A stretch of DNA of 64,000 bases from Tepidibacter aestuarii (GCF_934924865.1 NZ_OW235315.1:1736001-1800000), one strand, 5' to 3'. Positions 43,813-52,810 are shown, counted from the first letter of the stretch. The notes: a model not told the origin generated them from the sequence alone. Translations and numbers: made by a program.

Positions 43813-43840
43813 AAGACATTTATAAGGGAGGGTATTATTC

Positions 43841-45763
43841 ATGTTGAAGGAGTTAAAGAAAGATATTTTAAGCAAGCTTGTATATTTTATACCGAAAGAT
43901 AAGCACTCAGCAGAAAATGTTAAGGAGATTTTAGATAATCATCCAGAAATCGAATTTGTTTCATTAGTTGGGATTGATTTAAGAGGTAATGATACTGACG
44001 AAAAAATACCGAGTAGTGTTTTTTTAGAAGATATAGATAAATTCATTCAAACTGGAATTCAAACAGATGGTTCGAGCGTTGTTCTTGATAATATAGCAAC
44101 TTTAAATGATGCCAAAGTAGAAATAATTCCAGATAAGGATGTAGCGTGGTTTGTTGATTATAATTTTCAGAACTTAAATGATGAAACACATCTTCCTGTT
44201 GGAACTTTGAGAATACCTTCGTTTTTAGTGCATAACGGAAATAAAGTGTGCTCGAGATCTATACTAAAAAAATCTATAGAAAATTTTAAAGATGAGATAC
44301 TTAGATTAGTGTGTAAAAATAGTGATGTTTTAAATTCTGTTGGAATTAAAGATTGTGATGAAATAAAGGAAATTCTACTAACATCAGCTACGGAGCTTGA
44401 ATTTTGGGTTAACACACCTGAGGATAAAGCTGATGAAGAAAAACTTTCTACATCACAAAACTTAAAAGAACAATATTGGAAGCGAACTCAAGGAACAGTT
44501 AGAACAGCATTAGAAAAGAGTATATATTTAATGGAAAAATACGGAGTTAATCCTGAAATGGGACATAAAGAAGTAGGAGGAATAACTTCAGCTATCAACT
44601 CAAGAGGAAAATCTAATCACGTTATGGAACAACTTGAGATAGATTGGAAGTATAGTGATGCTATTCAAGCAGCTGATAACGAGCTTATAATTAGGAATTT
44701 AGTAAATGACGTATTTAAAAATTATGGATTAGAAGTTACCTTTGCTGCAAAACCAATAGAAGGTGTAGCAGGAAGTGGAGAACATACACACTTAGGTGTA
44801 GCTGCAAGACTAAATAGCGGAAAGATAGTGAATCTATTTTCTCCATCTGACATGAAAGCTGAATATGCAAGTCCTATTGGATTTGGTGCATTAATGGGAA
44901 TTTTAAAGAACTACGAACTACTTAATCCTTTTGTAACTTCTTCAAATGATGCTTTAAATAGATTAAAACCAGGATTCGAAGCTCCTGTTTGTATTGTGTC
45001 ATCACTTGGAAAAAGTGTAGATAATCCATCAAGAAATAGATCTATATTGGTTGGTTTGATAAGAGATTTAGAAAATCCATTAGCTACAAGATTTGAATTA
45101 AGAGCTCCAAATCCTATGTCTAATACGTATATAATAATAGCAGCATCTTATCAGGTTATGCTTGATGGAATAAAGTATGCTATAGAAAACAAAAAAACAT
45201 CTAAAGAACTTGAAAAAGAATTTTCTAAAAAATCAGGTGAAATAACTGGATATTTAGAAAAACATAGAGAATATAGAAGTGAAGAAGACGTTTTTGAATT
45301 TTATACAGAAGAACAACGAAATAATTTATTTGGAATACCTCCTAAAACGGTTTGGGAAAATGCAAAGAATTTCGATAGACATGAAGAAAAGAAAAAAGCA
45401 TTAATATATAATGATGTTTTTACAGAACAAACAATAGACTCATTTAAAGAATCCATCATAAATCAATGGTTACGAGAATTGAAAGATAGAATAATATGTG
45501 ACAACATGGAAATAGTAAGATCTTGTAAAAAGATGCACTTTGAAGATATTACAGATTTAGATATAGTTAATTGGCAAAAAATACACACATTAAGATGTTA
45601 TTTAATGAAAGATAAGACTGATGAAAAATCTTTATTTACAAGAATAAGAGATGCGATAGAGGCACAAAATTATGACTCAGTATCTAATCTTCAAATAGAA
45701 ATGAATGAGAAGATAAAATTACTTAAGGATTTATATATAATATATAAGAAAAATTTATTTTAG
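43841..45763 (+). CDS. glnA: Glutamine synthetase, long form
   Basis: A 640-aa glutamine synthetase, longer than the 440-residue type I enzyme. Catalytic signatures are TDGSSVVLDN, ATELEFWV (metal site), MGHKEVGGITSA, GSGEHTHLGVAA (ATP/ammonia site) and ATRFELRAPNPMSNTY (substrate Arg). The final 150 residues are an additional helical domain (WLRELKDRIICDNMEIVRS). Long forms like this occur in Clostridia including C. difficile. It is a single gene with an extended -10 promoter. GGGAGGG precedes ATG. Confidence 0.93.
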   Translation: MLKELKKDILSKLVYFIPKDKHSAENVKEILDNHPEIEFVSLVGIDLRGNDTDEKIPSSVFLEDIDKFIQTGIQTDGSSVVLDNIATLNDAKVEIIPDKDVAWFVDYNFQNLNDETHLPVGTLRIPSFLVHNGNKVCSRSILKKSIENFKDEILRLVCKNSDVLNSVGIKDCDEIKEILLTSATELEFWVNTPEDKADEEKLSTSQNLKEQYWKRTQGTVRTALEKSIYLMEKYGVNPEMGHKEVGGITSAINSRGKSNHVMEQLEIDWKYSDAIQAADNELIIRNLVNDVFKNYGLEVTFAAKPIEGVAGSGEHTHLGVAARLNSGKIVNLFSPSDMKAEYASPIGFGALMGILKNYELLNPFVTSSNDALNRLKPGFEAPVCIVSSLGKSVDNPSRNRSILVGLIRDLENPLATRFELRAPNPMSNTYIIIAASYQVMLDGIKYAIENKKTSKELEKEFSKKSGEITGYLEKHREYRSEEDVFEFYTEEQRNNLFGIPPKTVWENAKNFDRHEEKKKALIYNDVFTEQTIDSFKESIINQWLRELKDRIICDNMEIVRSCKKMHFEDITDLDIVNWQKIHTLRCYLMKDKTDEKSLFTRIRDAIEAQNYDSVSNLQIEMNEKIKLLKDLYIIYKKNLF

Positions 45764-45785
45764 TTAAAAACTAAATTTAATAAAT

Positions 45786-45826
45786 AAAAAAATGCTGGAT
45801 TTCATTAATAAATCCAGCATTTTTTA
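45786..45826 (+). terminator. Rho-independent terminator
   Basis: AAATGCTGGATTT pairs with AAATCCAGCATTT, six-T tail. The A run on the left lets it also serve lexA from the other side. Confidence 0.92.
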
Positions 45827-45892
45827 TTCTATAGGCAATTAATATGTACAAAATGAATAAAAGGCCCACAGTTTATACTATAAGCCTTTCAC

Positions 45893-46516
45893 TTATTTTA
45901 CAACTCTGAATACGCCTTTCAAAGTACCTAATATTTTAACATCATTAAAATACAGGGGTTCCATATAAGGGTTCTCTGGTTGAAGTCTAATTCTATTTTC
46001 TTCTTTAAAAAACCTTTTTACTGTAGATTCATTATCTTCTGTTAAAACCACTACTATTTCCCCATTTCTAGCAGTGTTTTGTTTATTTACTATAATATAA
46101 TCCCCATCTAATATTCCAGCATTAATCATGCTATCTCCTTTTACTCTTAACATAAATGCATTATTAGCATCTATTAAACTAGAGGGTAAAGGGACGAATT
46201 CTTCTATATTTTCAGTAGCTAGTATAGGAGCTCCCGCTGTAACGCTTCCTACTAAAGGAATATCTATCGTTTCTTTTCTACTAAAGAGACTATCGTCATT
46301 TGAATCTAGAATTTCTATAGCTCTTGGTTTTGTTTTATCTTTTCTAATGTATCCTTTTTCTTCTAATTTATTTAGATGTGAGTGAACTGTAGATGTTGAT
46401 TTTAAATTTACTGCACTACATATTTCTCTGACAGATGGTGGATAACCCTTTTTATTAATTTGTAGTTTTAAAAAGTTTAAAATTTCTATTTGTTTACTGG
46501 TTAAATCTGAATACAT
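45893..46516 (-). CDS. lexA: SOS repressor LexA
   Basis: A 207-aa repressor-protease. The N-terminal winged helix has GYPPSVREICSAVNLKSTSTVH. The autocleavage site is Ala-Gly in SVTAGAPI, and the catalytic Ser and Lys lie in VKGDSMINAGI and STVKRFF. It represses its own gene and its divergent neighbour through the boxes at 46606-46645. RecA-driven cleavage lifts repression. An isolated box also lies upstream of the Spo0E-like gene. Confidence 0.97.
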   Translation of the reverse strand: MYSDLTSKQIEILNFLKLQINKKGYPPSVREICSAVNLKSTSTVHSHLNKLEEKGYIRKDKTKPRAIEILDSNDDSLFSRKETIDIPLVGSVTAGAPILATENIEEFVPLPSSLIDANNAFMLRVKGDSMINAGILDGDYIIVNKQNTARNGEIVVVLTEDNESTVKRFFKEENRIRLQPENPYMEPLYFNDVKILGTLKGVFRVVK

Positions 46517-46577
46517 TTTAAATATCCTCCCATCATAAGTTTATAATTATATTATAACATCAAACAGAATAAAAAAC

Positions 46578-46589
46578 AAACATTCGTTC
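46578..46589. promoter_or_regulatory. lexA: Degenerate LexA box
   Basis: AAACATTCGTTC matches GAAC-N4-GTTC except the first base. It lies nearest to lexA and may tune autorepression. Confidence 0.45.
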
Positions 46590-46597
46590 TTTTTTCG

Positions 46598-46645
46598 TTG
46601 ACTCAGAACATCTGTTCTGTTATACTTTAATAAGAACAAGTGTTC
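46598..46645 (+). promoter_or_regulatory. yneA-like promoter with two LexA boxes
   Basis: TTGACT (46598-46603), 17 bases, TATACT (46621-46626). The box GAACATCTGTTC (46606-46617) fills the spacer and GAACAAGTGTTC (46634-46645) lies just after the -10. Both match GAAC-N4-GTTC perfectly. Confidence 0.88.
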
Positions 46646-46671
46646 TGAAAAATAAAGAGGAGGAATTTGTT

Positions 46672-46944
46672 ATGAAAAGGAATTTAGTTTACATAATAAT
46701 ATTATTTTCTGCAATAAGTTTACTAAGCGGTTTTTCGGGTTTAAAAAATTATAAAAATATAGTAGAGTATGAAACTGTCAATGTGATACAAGGGGATACT
46801 CTTTGGAATATAGCAAAAGAAAACATACCTGAAAAAGAAGATATAAGAAAGTACATATATATGATAAGAAAGGTTAATAATTTAGAAAGTGCAAATATAC
46901 ATCCTGGAGATCAACTATTAATTCCTGTTTATGAAAAAGAATAG
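46672..46944 (+). CDS. yneA: YneA-like SOS cell-division suppressor
   Basis: A 90-aa protein with a membrane anchor (about 5-22) and a LysM domain (about 37-86, VIQGDTLWNIAKE and HPGDQLLIPV). This order, its size and the divergent position from lexA match YneA of Bacillus, which blocks division during the SOS response. Two LexA boxes overlap its promoter. AGGAGG precedes ATG. Confidence 0.85.
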   Translation: MKRNLVYIIILFSAISLLSGFSGLKNYKNIVEYETVNVIQGDTLWNIAKENIPEKEDIRKYIYMIRKVNNLESANIHPGDQLLIPVYEKE

Positions 46945-47035
46945 AAACTATATGTTTATGGTGTTTATTTCCTAATATATTGTACTTCTTCTTTGTAAAT
47001 AATAATAGTAATCGAAAAAGAAAGAGGTGTACAAA

Positions 47036-47272
47036 TTGTCGAAAAATCCTGTAGTAAAAGAATCAAGAATGGCATTAAATCAATTTAAAGAAGAAATTGC
47101 AAATGAGTTGGGCATTTCTATGCCCAACTCAAATTTATCTAGTAATATTACTTCTAGACAAGCAGGTCAAACGGGTGGAAAACTAGGTGGAGAAATGACA
47201 AAAAGATTAGTAGAAAATGCTGCAAGGAATATGGCTTATGGTAGTAATTCAGCACCACAGAATTTAGATTAG
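47036..47272 (+). CDS. Alpha/beta-type small acid-soluble spore protein
   Basis: A 78-aa DNA-protecting spore protein. SASP signatures are KNPVVKESRMALNQFKEEIANE (here the GPR protease site is KEEIANE) and, later, SRQAGQTGGKLGGEMTKRLVE, both cut for length. TTG at 47036 is chosen over GTG at 47027 because AGAGGTG then becomes the ribosome site. It is probably made in the forespore under SigG. A terminator follows closely. Confidence 0.95.
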   Translation: MSKNPVVKESRMALNQFKEEIANELGISMPNSNLSSNITSRQAGQTGGKLGGEMTKRLVENAARNMAYGSNSAPQNLD

Positions 47273-47286
47273 ATAAGTTAAATATT

Positions 47287-47322
47287 AAAAGGATGAACGA
47301 AAAATTCGTTCATCCTTTTTTA
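47287..47322 (+). terminator. Rho-independent terminator
   Basis: AAAAGGATGAACGAA pairs with TTCGTTCATCCTTTT, T-run tail. Confidence 0.92.
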
Positions 47323-47453
47323 GAATCAATCTCCAATAGAGGTAATCGGCATACTTTGTCGCTTTTCGCTAAGCATAATACTAGATACAAACATGTATAT
47401 TATATTTAGTATCCGATATTCATTATACTATTTATAGTTAAAACATTTGGCTT

Positions 47454-48578
47454 CTACTCTGTTTTATCTTCTAGCCATTCAAAATTCTTAACAATTTCTC
47501 GTTTTACATTTTTCTTATGTGCTGCATAAAGTTGAGTTGTAGTTACATTATCGTGATCTAGCAAATTTTGAACATCATATATTGAAAATCCATATTGTAT
47601 TAAAGATGTAGCAGATGTAGCTCTTAATTTATGAGGGCTATATCCATTGCCTCTAGGCATATTCATACCTATAGATGTATATTTTACAACTAATTCTCTT
47701 ATTGCTTTTAACGTCATTCTTTTATTTTGAATAGATAAAAAAAGCGCATCTTTATGTTCGTCTTGAAGCTTATCAGAATTTGTTCTTTCATCTTTAATAT
47801 AATCCAAAACCACGGACTCGCATGTTTTATTAAGTGGCATTAAAGCTTCTTTTCCTCTTTTTCTATAAATTTTAAATTCTCCTCTATTAAAGTTAAACGA
47901 AGAAATATTAAGCTCTCTAAGTTCGCTAAGTCTTAAACCATATGTAACGAATAATATCAATATAGCTTTATCTCTAAGTTTTGTTTTTTTCCAATATATT
48001 TTTTCTCTTTCCGTTAAACCTTCTCCTGATTCAACTACATCTATCATTTTAGCAACTTCATCAATCTCTAACCTTTTAATAGCATCCGGCTGAGGCTTTG
48101 GAAGTTTTATAGGGTTGAAACCATCTGTAATATTTTGATTTATTTGTTCATTTCTGTATAAAAACTTAAATAAAGAAGATAATGAAGATTTTTTTCTAGC
48201 CAACGATCTATTGTTATTTTCAAATACTAATGTGTTTCTATCTGTTTTTTTATAATACCTTGAGCAATAATCTCCTAAAAATAAATTAATATCTCTTGCT
48301 TTCATATTATTAAATTCTTCAATACTTATATCTTTACACTTACTAGATGATGTTAATTCTGATTCATTTATTAGGTATTTACAAAAAAATAAAATGTCTT
48401 CTAAATAAGCTAATCTAGTTGATGAAACAACTGCGCTTTTAAGATATACAAAAAAATCCTTCATGAATTTAGGTAATTGATTTTCGGTTTTAACACAATT
48501 TTCTATTATTGAATTTTCTTTTAAAACTATGTTGTCTGGTTTATCTGACTTATTATGTATTTTTAAATTCTTATGCAA
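47454..48578 (-). CDS. Tyrosine recombinase, second copy type
   Basis: A 374-aa site-specific recombinase, distinct from the one at 39.5 kb. The N-terminal SAM-like domain (about 35-150) is followed by catalytic motifs VTYGLRLSELREL (Arg), RKRGKEALMPL (Lys region), SPHKLRATSATSLIQYG (His-x-x-Arg), LLDHDNVTTTQLYAA (His, Tyr nucleophile). The second His lies in LDHDN rather than the usual LGHSS. It has a chromosomal setting between a SASP gene and an RNase H gene. An inverted repeat TAACGAACT/AGTTCGTTA lies upstream. Target site unknown. Confidence 0.88.
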   Translation of the reverse strand: MHKNLKIHNKSDKPDNIVLKENSIIENCVKTENQLPKFMKDFFVYLKSAVVSSTRLAYLEDILFFCKYLINESELTSSSKCKDISIEEFNNMKARDINLFLGDYCSRYYKKTDRNTLVFENNNRSLARKKSSLSSLFKFLYRNEQINQNITDGFNPIKLPKPQPDAIKRLEIDEVAKMIDVVESGEGLTEREKIYWKKTKLRDKAILILFVTYGLRLSELRELNISSFNFNRGEFKIYRKRGKEALMPLNKTCESVVLDYIKDERTNSDKLQDEHKDALFLSIQNKRMTLKAIRELVVKYTSIGMNMPRGNGYSPHKLRATSATSLIQYGFSIYDVQNLLDHDNVTTTQLYAAHKKNVKREIVKNFEWLEDKTE

Positions 48579-48711
48579 TTAAAACACTCCTTTTGTGTAT
48601 AAAAATATACTATTTATATGATATCAATTTAGTTTATAAAAAACAAGAGTTCAATAAATACGAACGATTTACTTAGGTTTAAAATTCTAAACCCGATATT
48701 TTTTTATAAAA

Positions 48712-48751
48712 TAACGAACTAAACAAATTTCAATTTAAAAAAAGTTCGTTA
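48712..48751. repeat. Inverted repeat upstream of the second recombinase gene
   Basis: TAACGAACT and AGTTCGTTA are separated by 22 bases; a further ACGAAC occurs at 48660-48665. GGTTTAAAATTCTAAACC lies at 48676-48693. These may be binding sites for the recombinase or operators. Otherwise 48579-48939 is AT-rich and non-coding. Confidence 0.5.
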
Positions 48752-48939
48752 AAATGAAGTTGTTTTCATTTTGTTCCTTGAATAAGGATAGAATAAAACA
48801 TTTAATTAAAAATTAATATTACAAGAAACACAATAATATTGAATCTAACTAGATTATAATTAATATTTTTATTATATTTATACATATTTAATGCTATAAT
48901 GAACATGAAAATAAGTTATATGAAAAGGAAGTGTTATTG

Positions 48940-49557
48940 TTGATTAAATGTAATTTTGATGGTGCTTGTAATGATAATGGAAATAAAGAGGCTGACACGG
49001 GGTTAGGATATGCTATTTATGATACAAAATACAATGCCTATTTAAAGGAAGTTGCTTTATACGGCGGAAAAGGTACTAATAATACAGCTGAATATAAAGC
49101 TTTGATAGAATGTATGAAAGATTTAATAGGATTAGGGCTAATTAAAGAAGAAATCAATGTATATGGAGATTCAGATCTTATAATAAAACAGGTTACAGGA
49201 CAGTGGAAGTGTAAAAAAGAACATTTAATTCCTCTTAGAGACGAAGCTGTTAGCCTTATGAGTAAATTTGCTAATTTAAATATAAAATGGGTGCGTAGGA
49301 ATGAAAATGCCATGGCAGATAAATTATCCAAAGATGGTCTAAGCAAAAAAGATATTAAAATAGATACAGTACCTAATAAAGAAACAAATGAAGGGGATAT
49401 AGAAATAACTGTATTTAATCTAGGGGATGGGATATACAAAGTTGTAGACAATGAATGTTTTTATGCTGTGGATATTAATAGAGAGGTTTGTTCTTGTTCA
49501 AAAAATCAAAACAACAGAGAAAATTGTAATCATATAATGCATATCAAAAACATATAG
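48940..49557 (+). CDS. Ribonuclease H-like protein with SWIM-type tail
   Basis: A 205-aa protein. Residues 1-130 are an RNase HI fold with catalytic residues in KCNFDGACN (Asp), NTAEYKALIECM (Glu), VYGDSDLIIKQV (Asp) and RRNENAMADKLSK (last Asp). Residues about 150-205 carry CSC...NCNHIMHI, the CxC-xn-CxH pattern of a SWIM zinc domain. It probably degrades RNA in RNA-DNA hybrids with the SWIM part as a nucleic-acid or protein contact. TTG at 48940 is preferred over GTG 48931 since the AAGGAAG site is then seven bases upstream. Confidence 0.85.
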   Translation: MIKCNFDGACNDNGNKEADTGLGYAIYDTKYNAYLKEVALYGGKGTNNTAEYKALIECMKDLIGLGLIKEEINVYGDSDLIIKQVTGQWKCKKEHLIPLRDEAVSLMSKFANLNIKWVRRNENAMADKLSKDGLSKKDIKIDTVPNKETNEGDIEITVFNLGDGIYKVVDNECFYAVDINREVCSCSKNQNNRENCNHIMHIKNI

Positions 49558-49596
49558 ATTAGATTATATAAAATTAGATTGAAAGGGGGAGGTTTT

Positions 49597-50226
49597 ATGA
49601 AGGTTATAGATTTGACTCATGTGATTCATCCGAATATGCCTGTTTTTCCAGGAACTGAGACGCCTATTCTTGAATCTGCAAATACTATAGAAAAAGACAA
49701 TTTTTGTGAAATGAAGATGACGATGTATTCTCATACAGGAACACATATAGATGCTCCTGCACATATGCTAAAAGATGGAGCTACATTAGATAAAATGGAT
49801 GTACATTGTTTTGTAGGTAGGGCTATTATTTTGGATTTTAAAGATAAAAAACATATACAGTTAAAAGATGTACTTCAATATGAAGATAAAATAGCTAAAT
49901 GTGATTTTGTGATAATTAAAACTGGATGGAGTAAGTTTTGGGGTAAACAAGAGTATTTCGAAGAGTTTCCATATATAAGTATAGATGTAGCTAATTGGCT
50001 AGTTAAATTTAACTTAAAAGGTATAGGAGTAGATGCTATATCTATAGATGACATGAAATCTACTTCGTTCCAAGTCCATAAAACATTAATGAAAAATAAT
50101 TTAATTATAATAGAGAACCTTACTAATTTAGAAAAAATAGAAGATGAATTCTTTACGTTAACAGCTTTACCTTTAAAAACACTTAATGCTGATGGAGCAC
50201 CTATAAGAGCTATAGCTATTATATAG
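49597..50226 (+). CDS. Cyclase-family metal-dependent hydrolase
   Basis: A 209-aa protein of the cyclase/kynurenine formamidase-like family. The metal site SHTGTHIDAPAHML and the opening VIDLTHVIHPNMPVFPG are characteristic, as is GVDAISID later. It may hydrolyse a formamide or an amide-type metabolite, but no tryptophan genes lie nearby. ATG at 49597 follows GGGGGAGG; an upstream TTG (49579) is within that region. Confidence 0.9.
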   Translation: MKVIDLTHVIHPNMPVFPGTETPILESANTIEKDNFCEMKMTMYSHTGTHIDAPAHMLKDGATLDKMDVHCFVGRAIILDFKDKKHIQLKDVLQYEDKIAKCDFVIIKTGWSKFWGKQEYFEEFPYISIDVANWLVKFNLKGIGVDAISIDDMKSTSFQVHKTLMKNNLIIIENLTNLEKIEDEFFTLTALPLKTLNADGAPIRAIAII

Positions 50227-50241
50227 TAGATAGATATCATA

Positions 50242-50297
50242 ATATAAATGAACTAGATTGAATACACAGGTATAATATTTAGTTCATTTATATTTTA
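50242..50297 (+). terminator. Probable terminator hairpin
   Basis: ATATAAATGAACTA pairs with TAGTTCATTTATAT around a 24-base loop; TTTT follows. It sits between convergent genes. Confidence 0.6.
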
Positions 50298-50349
50298 AAT
50301 AGAGAATTTTGATTAGAATATATATAGTAGAGTTCTTGATCAAATTAAC

Positions 50350-50670
50350 TTAAATAGAGTCTATGTCATTGATATCATAAACTTCATTATATTCGCAGGA
50401 TTGGATAGCTTTAAAGACATTATTTGCAATATCTTGAGATATATCTTTACTAAAAAACAATATACCTATGCTTTTATATTTATCATATACAACATCTTTA
50501 GCTACTATTTTTCCTTCGTATCCAGCTAATACGTCATTTATTTCTTCTCCTAAATTAGAAAAATTTTCACCTTCTTTCCAAGATATAAATCCTATAAATG
50601 ATTTTGATACAGATGCATCAAAACCTTTATTTATTAAAAATTCTTTCCAAGTTGTATTTTTAATGTTCAT
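50350..50670 (-). CDS. Small hypothetical protein, 106 aa
   Basis: A soluble 106-aa protein with an N-terminal segment NTTWKEFLINKGFD and a later beta-rich part (KSIGILFFSKDI). I recognise no family. The start is supported by AGGAGG eight bases before ATG. It is a monocistronic gene convergent with the cyclase-family gene. Confidence 0.7.
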   Translation of the reverse strand: MNIKNTTWKEFLINKGFDASVSKSFIGFISWKEGENFSNLGEEINDVLAGYEGKIVAKDVVYDKYKSIGILFFSKDISQDIANNVFKAIQSCEYNEVYDINDIDSI

Positions 50671-50867
50671 ATTTGAAACCTCCTAATAAACAATACTAAC
50701 TTTAGAATATCCTTATTTAAGTAGTATTATTCTAGTACGCCATGGCTTTTAAAACTATTCATTTGTTACTAAAATTTGGATTATATTAAATTTCTATTAG
50801 TTTTGTGTATGAAAATTAGAAAAAAGTTTAAAATAAAATGTATAAGATTAAATAGTGGAGGTATATT

Positions 50868-51110
50868 ATGGATAATTTAAGCATTGCAGGTATAAGGATA
50901 GATCAAAGAACAGATTCTGCTACTAAAGTACAAGAAATATTAACACAAAACGGAGATATGATTTTAAATAGGTTTGGTATGCATGATCCTATAGAAGTAA
51001 ATACTGGTTTAATAACATTAAATTTAAGAGCAGAAAAAAATAGGATAAATAATATGATGAATGAATTAAGCAAATTAAATGGTGTAAGAGTAAATCATAT
51101 GGAAGTATAA
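50868..51110 (+). CDS. TM1266-family [FeFe]-hydrogenase system regulator
   Basis: An 80-aa ACT-like/ribbon-helix-helix-sized protein of the TM1266 family (iron-only hydrogenase system putative regulator). The sequence has AGIRIDQRTDSATKVQEIL, the FGMHDP and VNTGLITLNLRAEKN segments. Family members often sit with hydrogenase maturation genes; here none is nearby, so the role is uncertain. GGAGG precedes ATG. Confidence 0.88.
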   Translation: MDNLSIAGIRIDQRTDSATKVQEILTQNGDMILNRFGMHDPIEVNTGLITLNLRAEKNRINNMMNELSKLNGVRVNHMEV

Positions 51111-51145
51111 AATAAATCAGTTCAAGTTACTTGAACTGATTTATT
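51111..51145 (+). terminator. Probable terminator hairpin
   Basis: AATAAATCAGTTCAAGT pairs exactly with ACTTGAACTGATTTATT about one base. The T tail is weak. Confidence 0.7.
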
Positions 51146-51276
51146 AATGTAATGAGAAAAACAGTATATAGGCCATGGTATAGAATTTGATTTACTCAAA
51201 TGAAAATATAAAACCATTTAAAGTGTAAGACAAAAATTTGAAAGATTAGATTAAGAATCATTTATAAAATAAATTA

Positions 51277-51312
51277 TTTTGTATATGAAATATAGATTTT
51301 ATATTCTATACA
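51277..51312. repeat. AT-rich inverted repeat
   Basis: TTTGTATA and TATACAAA bracket a further GAAATATA/TATATTC stem. It lies about 60 bases before the multi-stem region and could be part of the same unit. Confidence 0.45.
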
Positions 51313-51373
51313 AATGATTTTATAAATATTAATATGTAATTAATTCTAAAAAAATTTAGGTATGATGTATAAA

Positions 51374-51465
51374 AAGTATTAGAGGGTACCTCTAAAAATA
51401 AAATCCAACTAGTTTTTAAATGTATATTTAGGGAATAGTTGGATAAAGACATCTAAGTAATACTT
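51374..51465 (+). ncRNA. Candidate structured RNA, unassigned
   Basis: Closing stem AAGTATTA/TAATACTT (51374-51381, 51458-51465) encloses hairpin AGAGG/CCTCT (51381-51393) and a longer stem ATCCAACTA/TAGTTGGAT (51403-51411, 51436-51444) that contains TAAAT/ATTTA. TATGAT at 51361 could be a -10. No gene follows on this strand, and it does not match any riboswitch I know. A DNA-level repeat remnant is the alternative. The rest of 51146-51843 is non-coding AT-rich DNA. Confidence 0.4.
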
Positions 51466-51843
51466 ATATATACCTTCATTTTGCGTATATTTTCTTAATA
51501 CTATATATTTATTCATTTTATAAGTATAAATTAATTATTTAATTATTTTTAGCTATTTTATATTATATTCAAATTGTACTTAAATTCGACAAGTTTTATC
51601 TAAAATTCATGAGTTAAATCAACATCATACATATTTAATAAATAATCTTAAATTCAAGATTTATATATATAAGTTATTGATATTAACAATACTTAGTATA
51701 TCATTATGCGTATAAAATAGTATGATCGGACAATTTGCTGTAAAATCTCCCCTGTTTAATTCATATTTGAAATTTTGTATTAACTTACAATAAAAAAACG
51801 CACTACAAATACAATGCGAATTTTTATTATAACTTACTATTCT

Positions 51844-52044
51844 CTATTTATCTTCAAAATCATCTACTAATTCTATATATTCTTCTGGCAAAGGTTTTGG
51901 TTGTTGATTATACTTAATCTCATTTGTAGAATTTTTATTTTCTTTTAAGTCTGCATTATTATCTATTAACTCTATATATTCTCCTTCTAAAGGCTCTACA
52001 GTTACATTTTTGCATAAGCCGCACTTTTTACATTCTTCTCTCAT
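51844..52044 (-). CDS. Small cysteine-start protein with EYIEL repeat
   Basis: A 66-aa protein starting MREECKKCGLCKN, a CxxCxxC cluster near the N-terminus that could bind zinc or iron-sulfur. Two similar segments follow: GEYIELIDN (about 21-29) and EEYIELVDD (about 54-62). No family is recognised. AAGGAGAG lies eight bases before ATG. It may be a real small redox or metal protein or a spore component. Confidence 0.6.
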   Translation of the reverse strand: MREECKKCGLCKNVTVEPLEGEYIELIDNNADLKENKNSTNEIKYNQQPKPLPEEYIELVDDFEDK

Positions 52045-52334
52045 TAAATTCTCTCCTTAATATTTAGTTATTAATCTGTGAAACAAATCATAACATTTAA
52101 TAAAGAGAATGTAAATACATATAAGGAATAAAATAGATTTTATAATAATGCCTTCTACTATTAATATATGAGTGTATTATTATGAAATTATGATTAAAAA
52201 TAATAAGGATATAATCTTTATTATCAACACAACCGACCTAAATTATTGAATTTTCTAAATATTTAAACCGTTCACATTGTTTATCTGTTATAATAATATA
52301 TAATATAGTCGAATATTTAAAAGGGGGTTAGAGT

Positions 52335-52598
52335 ATGTCAAAGGTTATTGACTTTAATTTAGCTAAAAAAAAGATCAAACATAAACAACAAAATAAAAAT
52401 AATTATTTTAGAAACATAAAATTTCAAAATAATAAGATTCTATTAATGGTATTTATAGTTATACTCAGTATCGTTGGCTTGTTTTCTCTACTGACTCCTG
52501 TAAAACGAACTGATAATATAATGAATATAGAGATGAATAGCAACTCTGGTATAAATCATAATTCAAATTTAAGCCTAATACAACATTATATTTCTTAA
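52335..52598 (+). CDS. Small single-pass membrane protein
   Basis: An 87-aa protein with a basic N-terminal part (NLAKKKIKHKQQNKNN), one membrane helix (about 36-54, LLMVFIVILSIVGLFSLL) and a polar tail outside. The topology is N-in, C-out. It has no recognisable domain. AAAGGGGG precedes ATG. The flanking gap 52045-52334 shows no further gene. Confidence 0.65.
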   Translation: MSKVIDFNLAKKKIKHKQQNKNNYFRNIKFQNNKILLMVFIVILSIVGLFSLLTPVKRTDNIMNIEMNSNSGINHNSNLSLIQHYIS

Positions 52599-52810
52599 AA
52601 ATATAAAATTATATTTTAAAAGATATATAAGCGTTTTTTGTTACAATTCATTATTTAATAAATAATCATTAAACAACCTTATAAATGAAAGGTTTCAAAA
52701 ATCTTTTGTTGGTATTTTCTAAAGATTAAAAAAACAAAAACAGAATTATATATTCACTACTATAATATTTGATTTAAAGGTTTTATCGGATTTGAAGGCT
52801 TTTTCAATCC

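Noticed and set aside
43544..43840. The glnA upstream region checked for a riboswitch or nitrogen-regulator operator.
   Set aside because: No recognisable glutamine or other riboswitch core or GlnR/TnrA palindrome was found.
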